Translations under genes and position numbers: made by a program
Assembly: GCF_000003815.2 (NCBI RefSeq)
Contig: NC_049980.1
Coordinates: forward strand, 27,820,273-27,884,272
Length of the DNA stretch: 64,000 nt
Reading direction: 5' to 3'
Source of the DNA: Branchiostoma floridae
Lineage: Eukaryota > Chordata > Leptocardii > Amphioxiformes > Branchiostomatidae
Part shown: positions 45,701 to 58,099 of the stretch, one piece after another
Layout: each line of letters starts with the position of its first letter
Position numbering within the stretch: the first letter of the stretch is position 1
Notes under the pieces: model-generated
Seen by the model: the letters and a program-made list of their open reading frames with translations, nothing else
The model's database searches: none
Told to the model about the DNA's origin: nothing

Positions 45701-48700
45701 GTTGCTCATCGATTTAATATTTTCAGTCACTGTTCTGTAGAAATTCCGATTTAAGTACAGTAACGCAGCCTGCTTTGCAGGTAGCCCAAACCAAGTCTCA
45801 CTTTGCTTTCGGCTCTGCCGTGAACGCCACAGCGCTGGAGACCAGCGGCCATTACAGGGACTTCTTCTTCAACAACTTCGAGTGGGCCGTCATAGAGAAT
45901 GGTCTGAAATGGCAGCAGACTGATCCGTACCCGTTTGTGGTGAGGTTTGATTATGATATCGTACAACGGACATATGGGTTGTACCACTTAGCACAACGGG
46001 AAGGGCTATGGGACAATAAAGAGTAATTTGTTCCGCTCAAAGAATCTTTTTGCTGTCTATTTTAATCAATTCTTATGCTCTTACACATTGGTTCTTTAGA
46101 GATGAATAATAAAACTCCTCCGGTACTAAGAAGAGAAATAATAATATTCGTATTCCTTGTTTCAGTTTCATAGTTGGCCTGACACTGCCATCAAAATGTT
46201 GGAGAGTCAGGGGTTTGTTGGCACATTATTATATTCATTATGCTCTTTGATAGAAAACATTCAATGATTTCTTTTTTAAATGACATTGAAATTAAGTAGA
46301 ACATTAAGCTGTCTAATTTCAGCCTGTATATTTTTCAGCGTACCTATACGTGGTCACTGTATTTTCTGGGCGAAGCCCGAACACGTGCCAAAGTGGCTAG
46401 GTTGGGTAGACTGGATCTGGGATGGCGTCGTTACACACATGTGCCGGCAAAGGGTTGACGACGTCGTGGGCCGTTATGCTGAAAGGTAAATGGTGTATCT
46501 GCCATTCACATTTGGAACAATCTGATATGTTTTCACTAGAGTTCTTATCATTTTAACTATTTTCTACTAGAAGGTGATCAGTGAGCGCTGTGCAGTGAGC
46601 AAATTGGATTTGTGTGATCCATGAGTTTATGGTTGTAGTATGATCTAAGATCTGTCTCTGTACATTCTGTGTCTATAGCTACTCGCATATAGCCGGTATA
46701 ACCGCCCGTAAGCGCAGCGCACCAGCTTCGCAGGTATGCAGACGGTGCAGCAGCAGCTGGTTATATTGCACTGAACGACCTGTCACAGCTAACTTTAGCA
46801 CATCTATCTAAGAGTGTTCTTTAATATTGTAAAAGATAAAAGCACACAAAGCGTTAAACAGCTCTATCTATGAAATTCAATCATTGAGCAATCTGCCAAC
46901 GAAATCTTTGTTCACTTGGCGGTCTCTCAGCGATCGCAGGCCCTAGAAGTGGAAAACGGTGTTACACCGGGTTCACACGTGGTATATTTTTAAGTCCGTA
47001 TAATATAAGGTCCGCATCACATTATTAGCCTCTAACAGGCTCCACTGGTTTTGAGCGACGTGTGGAGTCTAGCAGAGGCTAAGACTCCCATACGGAACTC
47101 ATACGGGCTTGAAATATATACTCACGTGTGAACCCACCTTTACTTACGGCTACTGCTCCAGTGTATGTCTGTTGGAACTAATGTACAAAACGTTAGCCAT
47201 GTTACGTACGGTTATAAAGACGTCGATTCTTGCGCTTCGGCTCAGGTTGGCGCACTGGGACGTGAACAACGAGATGCTGCATGCCAGCTACTTCATAGAC
47301 AGGACAGGGGGTCTGCAGATCCGGTACGACATGTTCCGGTGGGCGCAGGAGAAGGACCAGAACGTTAAACTGTTCCTTAACGACTACAACGTCATCAGCT
47401 CTAGCCAAGCGACCCAGGTAGTCAGCTAACGCTACCGTCACAATTGTGCCCGTGCAAGTCCGATGTAAAACTAAACATTTGTTCCAGTGGACTGCCGGAT
47501 ATCGCAAAGCTACGTATACCTCTCAGTGCTTTCACGATTATATCAAGGCGTCTATTTATTGCGGGACAAAATATAGCCCGGTAGCCGCATGTTGCTCTAC
47601 GAGGCCAAATAGGGATCTGGCCCGAAAGTAAGACAAAACAGTCCGTGAACTACCCGGCGGGGCCCCTTTTTCCAGCTGTGACCGACCGATACGTGCTACT
47701 TGAGCATGTTAGATGTTGAATTCCAATTGTGCTATTAATAACAATTAAGTCCCATAGTTAGATTATGCATTTAGCACTATTGACATGCTGTAGTCAAGTC
47801 AAAATCTGTTCACAACAGGTAGCTTTGCAGTGGCATAAACATAAAGGCAGTAATAAAGAAATGTCTTTTATTTTACTGTATTGCATTGTATTGTATAATT
47901 TGATAGTTTCCAAATCATAGCTGTTTCTTGTTTACCCTAACACAGGCTTATGTAGACCAGATCTCTGAGTTCCTCGCTAACGGGGCGCCGGTTGGTGGTA
48001 TTGGTGTGCAGGGTCACTTCAAAAGTCGTCCTGACCCTGTTCTGATCAAGGTATGTAACAAAAGGGAGTACCTGCTTTCACAATATGTATTTCAAAATGC
48101 TTGTAACATGTTGTCTCTCATAACACATTAACACATTGCATTCTTGGTGACTCTTCCTCCTGTAGAGTCGCCTAGATCTCCTTGCCTCCTCCGGGCTTCC
48201 TATCTGGGTGACAGAACTGGATTTTACTGAACCCAACGAGTTTGAGAAGGCCGACGGGTACGAGGACGCCATGCGGGCTGCATTCAGCCACCCTGCCGTG
48301 GAGGGACTCCTCATCTGGGGGTTCTGGGACCAGGCGCATTGGAGACCAGACGCTGCGCTTGTGAACGGCGACAACTTTCAAGTAAGGATTTATGCCCATT
48401 CCACTAGACGGCGATCGAGCTGCGACCTCACTGCGACCTGAATTAGATTTGTGTAATCCTTGATTTCATAGTTGGAATATTATACAATATGTCGAAGAGA
48501 GAGAGAGACTGTTAAGACAATAAACACACTAAACGTAAACTATTCTCTCTTTTATTTATCTGTGAAATTTGTGGGGCGTCAAAATTTCGGTCGCAGCGCT
48601 TCTGTGGTGAGGTCTTCACGCTAGGTGGAAATGGCGTGTTAGCGTACGTAGAGTGCATCTTTCTGAACGTGCACTCATAACGTAGAGTGCATGATAAGCT

Positions 48701-49239
48701 CCATGAGCAGCTTTGATGTGTCTATCACCGACATGTTGAGCTCTCATGGACTCTACATGTACATATACATGTGAGTTTGGCGTTCTTGGGCGCAACCTTC
48801 ACGAAACATAAGTTGAGTACTTTTGTCTGTAGTACTTTTTATATGTTTGCTTAATACATAGAATCAAGTGATGAGGTGGCGAATGCAAATGTACAGTACG
48901 TGATTTGTTTTAATTGCATTTTTGTACAGTGTTGATTGCTATATGACATACAAAACAACAACAAACCTGAATAACTTTTAATGTACATCGTCCACTCTGC
49001 AGCTAAACGAGGCAGGCCGCCGTTGGCAGCGGCTTGTGTTCCACGACTGGCGCACCAACCTGTCCCTCACGGACGGCATCGTGACGCCAGAAGGCAAGGA
49101 GTTCATCTTCCGTGGTTTCCATGGTAACTACGAGGTCAAGGTCAAGAACCACGGCCAGGTCGTGGCCACGAAGACGTTCTACCTACGTCCAGAAGAAGGA
49201 AGCCTTGTCATAGATATTGACATAGCCGAAGAAAGCTAG
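42772..49239 (+). CDS. GH10-b: secreted GH10 glycoside hydrolase with a single CBM
   Basis: Twelve exons: 42772-42959, 43807-43958, 44785-44874, 45119-45290, 45592-45628, 45781-45939, 46166-46212, 46339-46485, 47246-47417, 47946-48050, 48166-48381, 49003-49239; 1722 nt, 573 residues, all GT-AG. Signal peptide LLLWLTACVVSA precedes EIFRNAGFESPLGPENW, the CBM-1 type first exon, but the next exons (WAGPSQVLEWGSAV, LDGGTTPYQV) are of CBM-2 type, so four exons present in GH10-a are missing. The GH10 barrel is complete: SHFAFGSAVNA, ENGLKW, RGHCIFWA, HWDVNNEML (acid/base Glu), LFLNDYN, GVQGHF, VTELDF (nucleophile Glu), LIWGFWD. The last exon has the FHGNYEVKV domain but ends DIDIAEES instead of DMPNDIIVG. 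AATAAA at 49294. Likely an active extracellular enzyme; ATG at 42772 is chosen because the signal peptide starts there. Confidence 0.9.
43073..43109 (+). repeat. Interstitial telomere-type (TTAGGG)n repeat
   Basis: Six units of TTAGGG or one-base variants (GTTAGGG, TTAGGATTAGTGTTAGGG) in GH10-b intron 1. Confidence 0.9.
46969..47135. mobile_element. Short inverted-repeat element (167 bp) in GH10-b
   Basis: Ends are inverted copies of about 34 bp: GGGTTCACACGTGGTATAT at the left and the complement of ATATACTCACGTGTGAACCC at the right, with AAGTCCGTA / TACGGGCTT inside. ACC on both sides may be a 3-bp target duplication. MITE-like, no coding capacity, in the intron before the catalytic WDVNNE exon. 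Confidence 0.75.
48395..48640. mobile_element. Foldback/MITE of the GGTCGCAGCG family in GH10-b intron 11
   Basis: Left part has CCACTAGACGGCGATCGAGC and CTGCGACC; right part ends GGTCGCAGCG..AGGTGGAAATGGCG, an imperfect inverted copy. A left-end piece of the same family (CTAGACGGCGATCACGCTGC) lies at 7478 in IF-b intron 1, and a related foldback lies at 62390-62630. Confidence 0.6.
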
Positions 49240-49954
49240 ACTAATGACATATCTCTTTGTGAGTAAAACCTACATGTTTCTTTATGTCAGGACAATAAAC
49301 TTGAACGCTGAAATGACTGCCGCTTTGTGTTGCTTGTTGCTTCCTAGATCACCATCATTAAAGTAAAGATAGTTGTTTTAAATATATAACGATTTACATT
49401 TATTGTCTTTCAGTCATGATCATATTTTGCTAAATGAACAGGGTTGTATACCTGGACACCAAGAATAAGCGAAAAAAGAATCTAACTTTCGCTGAAGATC
49501 CAGGAAAATAAGCACATAAAATCTAACATTTAATGCATGTACACGTGGTTTTATCAGATAGTTGGGTAGCGACCATTGGAGGTGGAATAAAGCTAAAATG
49601 GCCTACAGGTTAATAGGAAAGGACCAACAGGTTGATAGAAAATGACTACATGTTGATAGGAAAGAGCTACAGGTGGATATGAAGGGACTACAGGATGTTA
49701 GGTAATATATTTGCTAAGAAAAGGACTACAGGTTGCTAGGAAAAGGTCTAAAGGTTGATAATAAATGTCTACATATTAATCGGAAAGGTCTAGAGGAAAT
49801 TAATATTTGCTAAGCTGACAAATATTGACCTTTTTAGCTGCTATTGTTCCAATCGATCCATCTAAATTTTAGATTAAAAATACCTAGATACGGCACCGCA
49901 ACGATCTGAATAACCCTGTAACTACTGAAATCTCTGTCAGCCACAGCTCAGACC
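49240..49954 (+). other. Intergenic region between GH10-b and GH10-c with a degenerate minisatellite
   Basis: Contains the polyA signal of GH10-b (49294). At about 49595-49800 lies a degenerate tandem array of 20-22 bp built on AGGACTACAGGTTGATAGGA variants. The remaining 150 bp before the GH10-c ATG must include its promoter, in which I recognise no motif. Confidence 0.6.
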
Positions 49955-52900
49955 ATGCTCCGTGCGGTCGCTTGTGTAGCTTTGTTCCTTTGCTGCTGGC
50001 TTCACGACGTAGGGGCAGCACCAGAAATATTCCGCAATGCCGGGTTCGAGGGAGCTTTCGGCGCCGATAACTGGTACTGTTCTGGGTGTACTGGAGAGCG
50101 TCACACGGACGACAAGGTGGAGGGGGCCGCCAGCATGATGGCGAGGGGGAGGTGGGTGAACTGTCTTAGAATCTATGTGTGTGTGTTTTTTTTTTTTGTA
50201 GTGGTGGTCTTAGGGGTGTGGGTGTGTGCGGGGGGAGGACCTTGTTAGATCACATGGTCTGCAATGCAAAAATAAGGGAGACAAAGCAAATAACACCTTT
50301 CTACATAAAGATAATGTCTGATCCAGAAAAAATGCATAAAGATAATGAATAATGATGAATAATTATAGTAATGGTGCAAAGGTGAATGTACAAAGTGAAA
50401 ATTATTTAGATTGTCGGGTTGTCTTATACTGATGTTTGATATTCAGATATTCATAAGAAACATTGCTGCTACTTAGGTCATTGACGGATCTTTTCATTAG
50501 ATCTGTAACGTTATAAAACTTTAAACATACTAAACATTTTTAGACAGCAGCATTTGTCACTTTTGCCTACATATGTGACGGAAAAGATGCACAAGCACGT
50601 CCGTCCTGTGCCAACAAGAAATTTGTAAACACAGCAGCTTTGTTTCCCATGGGCACATGCCTAGGATAAATACAATACATTACACAAAGCTGGACATTAC
50701 AACTATACTAGCAAAATACATAGAAAAGATTGAACGAACAACAAAGACCAACTTTCATGATGAATTAGTGGTCAACACACTATTTCCACTGTGCCGCTAG
50801 AGGCTAGCTAAGCAACACAACATTAATATTTACAGCAATTTATAAACAAAGAACAACTTGTACGTTTTTTGTCATAATTCTACTTCTTGTTGATTATAAA
50901 ATCACGTATATGAGCAATTACCATCTAGAGGAAAGGGGACCGGGGCCTAGTGTCATTGAAAGCAAGGACATTATATACGTTCGAGATCTAAATTTCTATA
51001 TCATTTTTACAACACAGGACCGCTATATGGGCCGGCCCGTCGTACGTGCTCCCCTACCGCCGTGGCGTCCTTCCCGGTCAGACGTACGAGTTCCAGATCT
51101 TCGTCAAACTGCTGGCGGGAGGGGCGGCTCATGTCGAGGTCAAGGTTAATCTGGCAACTACGTTCGCTGGTGAGTCAAATCATTACGAAGTTGAAATTTT
51201 TCAACAGCCCCCTCCCAAAAACAATAAACGTACGTATTGTGGAAATATCAGATTATCAGATTCGAGATCACAAGATTTTCGTCTGATTTATTCAGTCTTA
51301 TGCGGCTATCAGGCCCATTTATTCTTGACACGTGACGTTTTGCACGTGTGACGTCAGAAATGGGTCAAAGATTTTTGGAAGTCCAAATTGCCCCCGTACC
51401 ACTTAAGAGAAGGTTGGCGCAGTCCGATAATCGAAAGAAACTGAAAACTTCCCTTGTCAATCTTAGAAATCATAGAGGAATATTTCATAGTGAGTAAAAC
51501 TTTTGATTTTAGACGGAGATGTGAACTACCGGCAGATGAAGCAGACTGACCACATCAGTCAGAGTCACGGATGGCAGAGAATCGCCACGACCTGGACTGT
51601 GCCATGTGAGTTAAAGAATTGAAAGGAAAATTATTGTCTCTGCCACTACGATTAAATTACTCACGGACAGATTGCAACGCATTTAATGAATGTTATAACC
51701 AATGTTGGGAAATTTAACAGCTACTCAAGCTGCAATTACTGGATAGATTTTTCAACATATATCAAGTTGCATGTCAGGAATATATCAAACTGCGTGTCTT
51801 GAATATATCAAGTTGCATGTCATGAGTAACACTTCTGAATATTTACAGTACCTGGATGTCTAGCCAACATCGACGCATCAGTAATGAGGGTCAGTATTGT
51901 CCTCCCGCGATTTCAAATTTGATCGACAAAAACACCATAATAATATTCTGTACTCCAACAAACCTAGCATTTGACAAGGAAGTGACATCTATGCGGCTGT
52001 ACCTTGAGGGTCCTCCTGTCGATACCGACATCCTCACACTGGCTTCCGAACTGAGCTTGGTAGAAAACCTGCAGGTACGACAGTCGGCGTTTTCAAAACA
52101 GTTTTGATCTTATAACTAAGTACACACTATATTGCATTTTTCAAGCAAGCTAACTTTTAGTTTTTGTTACTTTCAAGGAAAGTGCATACGTTTATACGTT
52201 CTCTAAAACGTTTTCGGTTAGTTTGTTGATGTAGGTGTGTGCCTTCGGTGATTTGAATGAATGTTAGTGTGTATCAAGACAACTCCAAAGGACAGACATG
52301 CAGGAAGTAGAGGTCAAAAGGTAATAGAGATAGTCATTAAGCAGTCATGACGGTACCTGATATGAAAGATGCTACTAATTTATGGGGAGGTATAGCTTTT
52401 GGTCCATCTGTTTGTCTTTGGTTCCATATGCTACTTTTCGATTGAACATTAAAATGATATTCTGAACAGACAGTCTCCGGTTCTGAGATGGTGACCAATC
52501 CCGGCCTTGAGGGTGACCTGAGCGGCTGGTACTGCATGTCGTGTACAGGTGTGCATTACACACAGTACACACATGATGGAGGCGGGGCTATGCTGGCTCA
52601 GGACAGGTATAGCACATTGTACACAAAACTCAATTCAACAATGATTACTATGGCAATAATTGATATTACAAAACATTTAGAAACTAATACCGTCCCAAAC
52701 ATACATCATTAACCGACAAGCTGGCTTTGAGTCCCTTGACCCTTCTCAAGAAACCACCAACGTCTGCGTATACGTCACATGCCCTGAAAAAAGAGCTACA
52801 TCCACAAAAGATATTTTAAACGTTAACTTTATGTCCTGGTAAACTCATCTGCAGAAACTTTGGAAAGGCAGATATACAGAACAAATTTAACAACAGCAAC

Positions 52901-55900
52901 AATAAAAATGTATCCCATGACCCTTTCTGTTCTGTATCATATAGGACTGCAGAATGGGCGGGTCCATCTCAGGACCTAGCCTGGGGGTCCGCCATTAAGA
53001 GCGGATATACCTATATGTTCACCATGTGGGTCAAGGTGCTGGATGGTGGAAGCACGACCTATAATGTCATGGCCAAGCTGAATATTGGATTTAAAGGTAT
53101 ACAATCACTCACTGTTTTCATGAAATGCATTGCATATGCGATTGCATGCGTTTTCTTGAAGTACATTTGTTTGTTTGTTTGTTTGTTTGCTTGTTCAATT
53201 TTTTCATGGGTGTTTGCTTGTCATTGGGCCTCGAGCAGAGTTTCATCTTGAAGCTTGGCTACTCACACTGATAACATTGACCGCAAATAGAAGACTTGGT
53301 AAATTATTTGAAGCTTGACAACTCCCCTTGAAGGCAGTCCTAAAATGACATTACAGGTGTGTATCAAACACTCTAAATGATGTTGATCAATTTCTGTTCT
53401 CAGACGGAACACAGAGTTGGTTGAACATAGTTTCCTCAGCAGTTTCGGCTGCGGACGGCTGGACCAGACTTTCCGCTGGGTACACCGTGGATGGTAGGTA
53501 TATCAATATTCTAAGTTGTAGTGCGACTGGTTATATCACTTAGAGATATGGAGTTCTTCCTATTCTATCTCGTGACAGAATAGTACGGGCCATGACCTAA
53601 TGATCATCATCCATGCTTATTTGCAACCTTTTCGGTCCCATTATTTCAGGCATTCACGTACGCGCAATAGGGACAAAACGGGACAACGAGAAAGAGAAGT
53701 AACGAGAGACGGAAGAGAGTGAAAAGACAGAGACACACACAGAAAATCTAAAACAACACACCACTTACCCTAATATGTGGAGTATATACATACGGAATTT
53801 TATGGCAGCAAAGGGTGGTCTATGACAACAATTACTTTATCATTTTTTCCAGATTACGGAGACACCGTGAGTAGTGTGCGGCTGTACGCGGAAGGCCCTC
53901 CGGCTGACGTACGCTTCCTCATCGATGACGTGTCCCTCCTGTCGTTCATGGACGTGTCGCAAGGCGACTGGAAGTCCGAGGCGAACACAAGGATCGAGCA
54001 ATTACGCAAACGATACGTCACGCTCAGGTCAGTACATTGTAACTGCGATACGGCATGAAGCTCCTGAAATATCCATTACATGTTTTATTTAGCCAGAGTG
54101 GTCCGTCTTCATGACATGGCACTGTTTGTCAGCTGTTGTACGGATTGACTTAAAGTTGCTGCAGCTAAACAGACTGACTTAAACTCGAGTGGGGAGATCT
54201 ACGTATAGAATTGTGATGAATGACACTATTGTAAGGTTCAGATTGTATTGTAATTGTATTTCTAGTGTTAGAGGCTTTGATTCAGGCGGATTTTAAATGA
54301 AATACAGCAACATGTGCAAAATCAAGCATTCTTTTTCGTGTAAAATTGCAGGGTGCAGACTCCAAACGCACAAGGCATAAGTGTGGAGGTATGTGTTTAG
54401 AAACGGTATTCTTTTCAAATGCTCGATAATACGATCTCTCTTGTTTAGTTTTTGTCCTACATCTGATTTAAAAGAGCAGATTTTCTGCGAAATAGTCGAC
54501 TACTAGTACTATTGGGTGCTCGACTATCCAAATAAAAGAATATATTATGATGTCACAGATCGTAACCTTTTGATAATTGAAGAAACAGATATATGTTTCA
54601 CCTCACAGATCTCCCAAACGAAGTCTCACTTCGCCTTTGGCTCGGCTGTCAATGCCTGGAGAATGCCTTCCGACAGTCGGTACGCAAACTTCTTCTTCGA
54701 CAACTTCGAGTGGGCCGTTCTGGAGAGCAACCTCAAATGGAAGCAAAACGAGCCTCAAGAAGTAAGTTAGTCTCCAATCACCTTCTGTTCACAGCTGCAT
54801 TATGTTACAGATCGCGCAAACCAAATCCCACTTCGCCTTTGGCTCGGCGGTAAACGCCTGGCAAATGCCGTCCAACGGCGGGTACGCGGACTTCTTCTTC
54901 GACAACTTCGAGTGGGCCGTGCTTAAAGCTAACCACAAATGGCAGCAGAATGAGCCTCAGGAAGTAAGTTGGTGCTTAAAATAGATGTAAAAGTTTGATA
55001 AAGATAATTGGTGATCTAAATGCCGGGAGTCATACATGTGTGATTGTTGTTTTTCAGGGTCAGCTGGAATGGACACGTGCTGACCGGACAATGCAGATGC
55101 TGGAGAGTCGTGGGTAAGAAGTAAATCAAAATGTAGATTTTGTTTGCTTGATCATCAAGATTTGTTAATTCACGAAAAGGTCACAGGCCGTTCTTCAATG
55201 ATGTCAGCAGAGAGGAGATTAGTGTGAAACAAAACTGACAAAGATATGTCAAAAAATGATATGTCCCTAGTACTTACACATGCTTGGTACCACACAGACA
55301 CACACCAGAGTGAAAATTAGCGTATGGTGCTTGACCGTTCGTTCTGTTTATATTTGTGATACTGTGTGGGTCCCTTAAGAGGTCGTGCGTCTGTCTCATT
55401 GTAGACTGTTGTAAAATTTGTGAACACGGTATACAGTAGCTTATAGATCTTTTCTCGCATTTCAGAGTCTCCATCCGCGGCCACTGCGTGTTCTGGGCGG
55501 TGCCGGATTACGTGCCGGACTGGCTGAAAGGCTACTCCGCGGCTGAGGTAGAGCAGAAGTGCTGGAAGAGAGTGGACGACGTCGTGGGGCGATATGCCGG
55601 AAGGTACACGTCTTTACCACTCCTTGATGTATTCATTTTAGCAGTGCATCACATTGTAGCTTTAAAAATCAGACTTAACGCTTTACATGTCCAACTCCTA
55701 TACAGTATTGAACTACGAAAACACAAACACAAAATGTAAACCTTTTTCTGCCGTGACATCAATCGTGTAGCACTTTATTACACTTAAGTCAAATCACTAT
55801 CAAGCCCAGTTAACGATAGGAAATCATCCATTTGTTCTTAAGTTAAGTAACACTTTTGTTATCAAATATATGTTTTAGTTATTTTTAACCCTGGAGGATT

Positions 55901-58099
55901 ATTCTTGGCTTAAGAGAATCTCAATAAACACAACAATCACAAACATGGCAACATAGCCTTGTTAGACATTGAACTGTTCAATCGATCAAGGGTATTGGAA
56001 ATAATTTGCTACTAGTATCTATCATTTTCGTTCCCTTCGTGTACAATTTTCTTGATTTTCAAACTTCGTTTTACAAGCTACGATGCTGCCATGAACTGTT
56101 AAGGTACAAACACTTGGTACCTTTGCCGTTTCTGTCCATCTGTCAGGTTGGCTCACTGGGACGTCAACAACGAGATGCTGCACGGAAGTTTCTTCAGGGA
56201 CAAGACTGGCAGCTCCCAGATCCGGTACGAGATGTTCCGGAAAGTGAAGGAGAAGGACCCAAGCGCTAAACTCTTCCTCAACGACTACAACGTCGTCACT
56301 GGTTATTGGTCAACTCGGGTAAGTTTTACTGCTGTTACAAGAGGATATTGTGTTGTTTCCCATCATTTCTTTGCGTAGAATATATACTTATATCTTATTA
56401 TAGTTTGGGTTAAATACCTGGCTGTTCAGTCCAGTTGTTCAGTCCATGTTGAAAGGTAGTGGATGCCATCCTGAATAGCTTCAAAACTTTATACAGTTTT
56501 ACTGCTAATTCTTACCTCACGTATCTTATTAGCTGGATGTCTAACCTAGCCTGGGTACCATCCGATTTCTACCGGGGCACCTTACACTCGCTTCCCTAAA
56601 GAACTAGGGTAGCGAGTGTAAGGAGCCCCGGGAGAAATCGGATGGCACCCAGGCTAACCTTCATCAAAGCCTTACATGTAAATCTTTCAACTCTTTTTAC
56701 ATATCATTGATATGTCGTTTATCTTCCATCTCGGGTGATAGGATTATGCCAACCAGATTACAGAGTTTATCAACAATGGAGCGCCGGTGGAGGGAGTCGG
56801 TGCCCAAGGACACTTCGGCGGCCGCCCTAACCCCACTAACGTTCTGGTAGGTCTAATTCCGGTCAAAATAATGACACTCATGTTTCCTTATTCACAATGT
56901 CAAAGCTATCCCGTTTCGTTTTCGTTCCTACCTCAGGCATCATAAAACATTACATTTCACCCTCTGCAGTCTAAGCTGTTGCATCCCGGTTTTGAAATAA
57001 ATTTATCCTTATTTTCCTCCCTGAGATATAACTTGACTTTCATCCAATTACTTCAATTGAATCTAGGTTTGAAAAGGATTGGGAAAGAGAACTACTTTTG
57101 AATGAAATGTGACGTTTTGTCTAGCACTGCCTCAACACGCTGTCCTCCCGTGGCCTCCCCGTCTGGATAACCGAGCTGGATATAAACGAGCCTGACGAGT
57201 ACGTTAGAGCGGACGGGTACGAGGACAGTCTGACGGCCTTCTTCAGTCACCCGGGGGTGGAGGGGGTTCTGCTGTGGGGGTTCTGGGACCAGTCCCACTG
57301 GAAACCTGACGCTGCACTGGTGAATGGAGACAGTTTTCAGGTACTTGTTTTTTTTTTCACTGGCATCGGAATTACTTTCACAAATGTTTAACCTCTAAGC
57401 AGATCTTCTGATGGCAGAAACGCGATATAGCAAAGCTGGTATCCATAATGCCACCGATGGCAGTATGGACACTGTTTGTGTCTATACAGTGTCTCTACCA
57501 TAAGAAGATCTGCTTCGAGATTAATCAATGTGTTCTTAAAGTATCGTTAGCTATAATAAGAAAAGTATAAGAACTAAAAACCGCTAAAAGTAAAGAAAAT
57601 GACTGTAACATTTTTGTTGAGCCCCAAAGGTTTTTTGGACTGAGAAAAAGATTAAATGAGATGAAATAAGATGAAGGGCCGTCATTTCGTAATAATTCTT
57701 TGTAACTGCACATTGTCTAACTTCGCCAGTCCATGCTTCATGCTCAACTCTTGTTAATTACTGCATCTGTACAGAGGCAACTAAGGTAGAATACTAAGGT
57801 AAAAGCCAAACAATATACCAGAATAATCATAAACCCGTGTACGTACCTTGCAGATCAACGAGGCCGGTCGCCGTTGGCAGCGGCTCGTCTTCCACGACTG
57901 GCGCACCAACCTGTCCCTCACGGACGGCATCGTGACGCCAGAAGGCAAGGAGTTCATCTTCCGTGGTTTCCATGGCAACTACGAGGTCACAGTCAAGAAC
58001 CATGGCCAGGTCGTGGCCACGAAGACGTTCTACTTGTCCCCAGGAGCCGGCTCCTTGACTGTGGATGTGGACATGCCGAATGACATCATTGTTGGCTGA
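49955..58099 (+). CDS. GH10-c: secreted GH10 glycoside hydrolase with two CBMs and a duplicated exon
   Basis: Exons: 49955-50151, 51018-51169, 51513-51605, 51968-52074, 52470-52606, 52945-53096, 53404-53493, 53853-54027, 54352-54388, 54609-54761 (10a), 54811-54963 (10b), 55058-55113, 55466-55603, 56147-56318, 56742-56846, 57125-57340, 57854-58099. With one copy of exon 10 the product has 741 residues, with both 792; both keep the frame. Signal peptide VALFLCCWLHDVGA, CBM-1 (EIFRNAGFEGAFGADNWYC), CBM-2 (EMVTNPGLEGDLSGWYC, LDGGSTTYNVMAKL), then GH10 with SHFAFGSAVNA, RGHCVFWAV, HWDVNNEML (acid/base Glu), LFLNDYN, GAQGHF, ITELDI (nucleophile Glu), LLWGFWD, and a FHGNYEVTV C-terminal domain ending MPNDIIVG. 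AATAAA at 58178. Expected to be secreted; substrate specificity not determinable. Confidence 0.9.
54609..54761 (+). other. GH10-c exon 10a (first of a tandem exon pair)
   Basis: 153 nt, 51 codons, phase 0 at both ends, acceptor CACAG and donor GTAAGT. Codes ISQTKSHFAFGSAVNAWRMP through WAVLESNLKWKQNEPQE, the first strand and helix of the GH10 barrel. Keeps the Glu and Lys of the E-N-x-x-K-W substrate-binding motif, with Ser in place of Asn. Confidence 0.9.
54811..54963 (+). other. GH10-c exon 10b (second of a tandem exon pair)
   Basis: 153 nt, phase 0 at both ends, acceptor TACAG and donor GTAAGT, only 49 nt after exon 10a. Codes IAQTKSHFAFGSAVNAWQMP through WAVLKANHKWQQNEPQE. The Glu of the E-N-x-x-K-W motif is Lys and the Asn is Ala. 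Flanking junctions are intact, so it is not simply a decayed copy. Confidence 0.9.
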
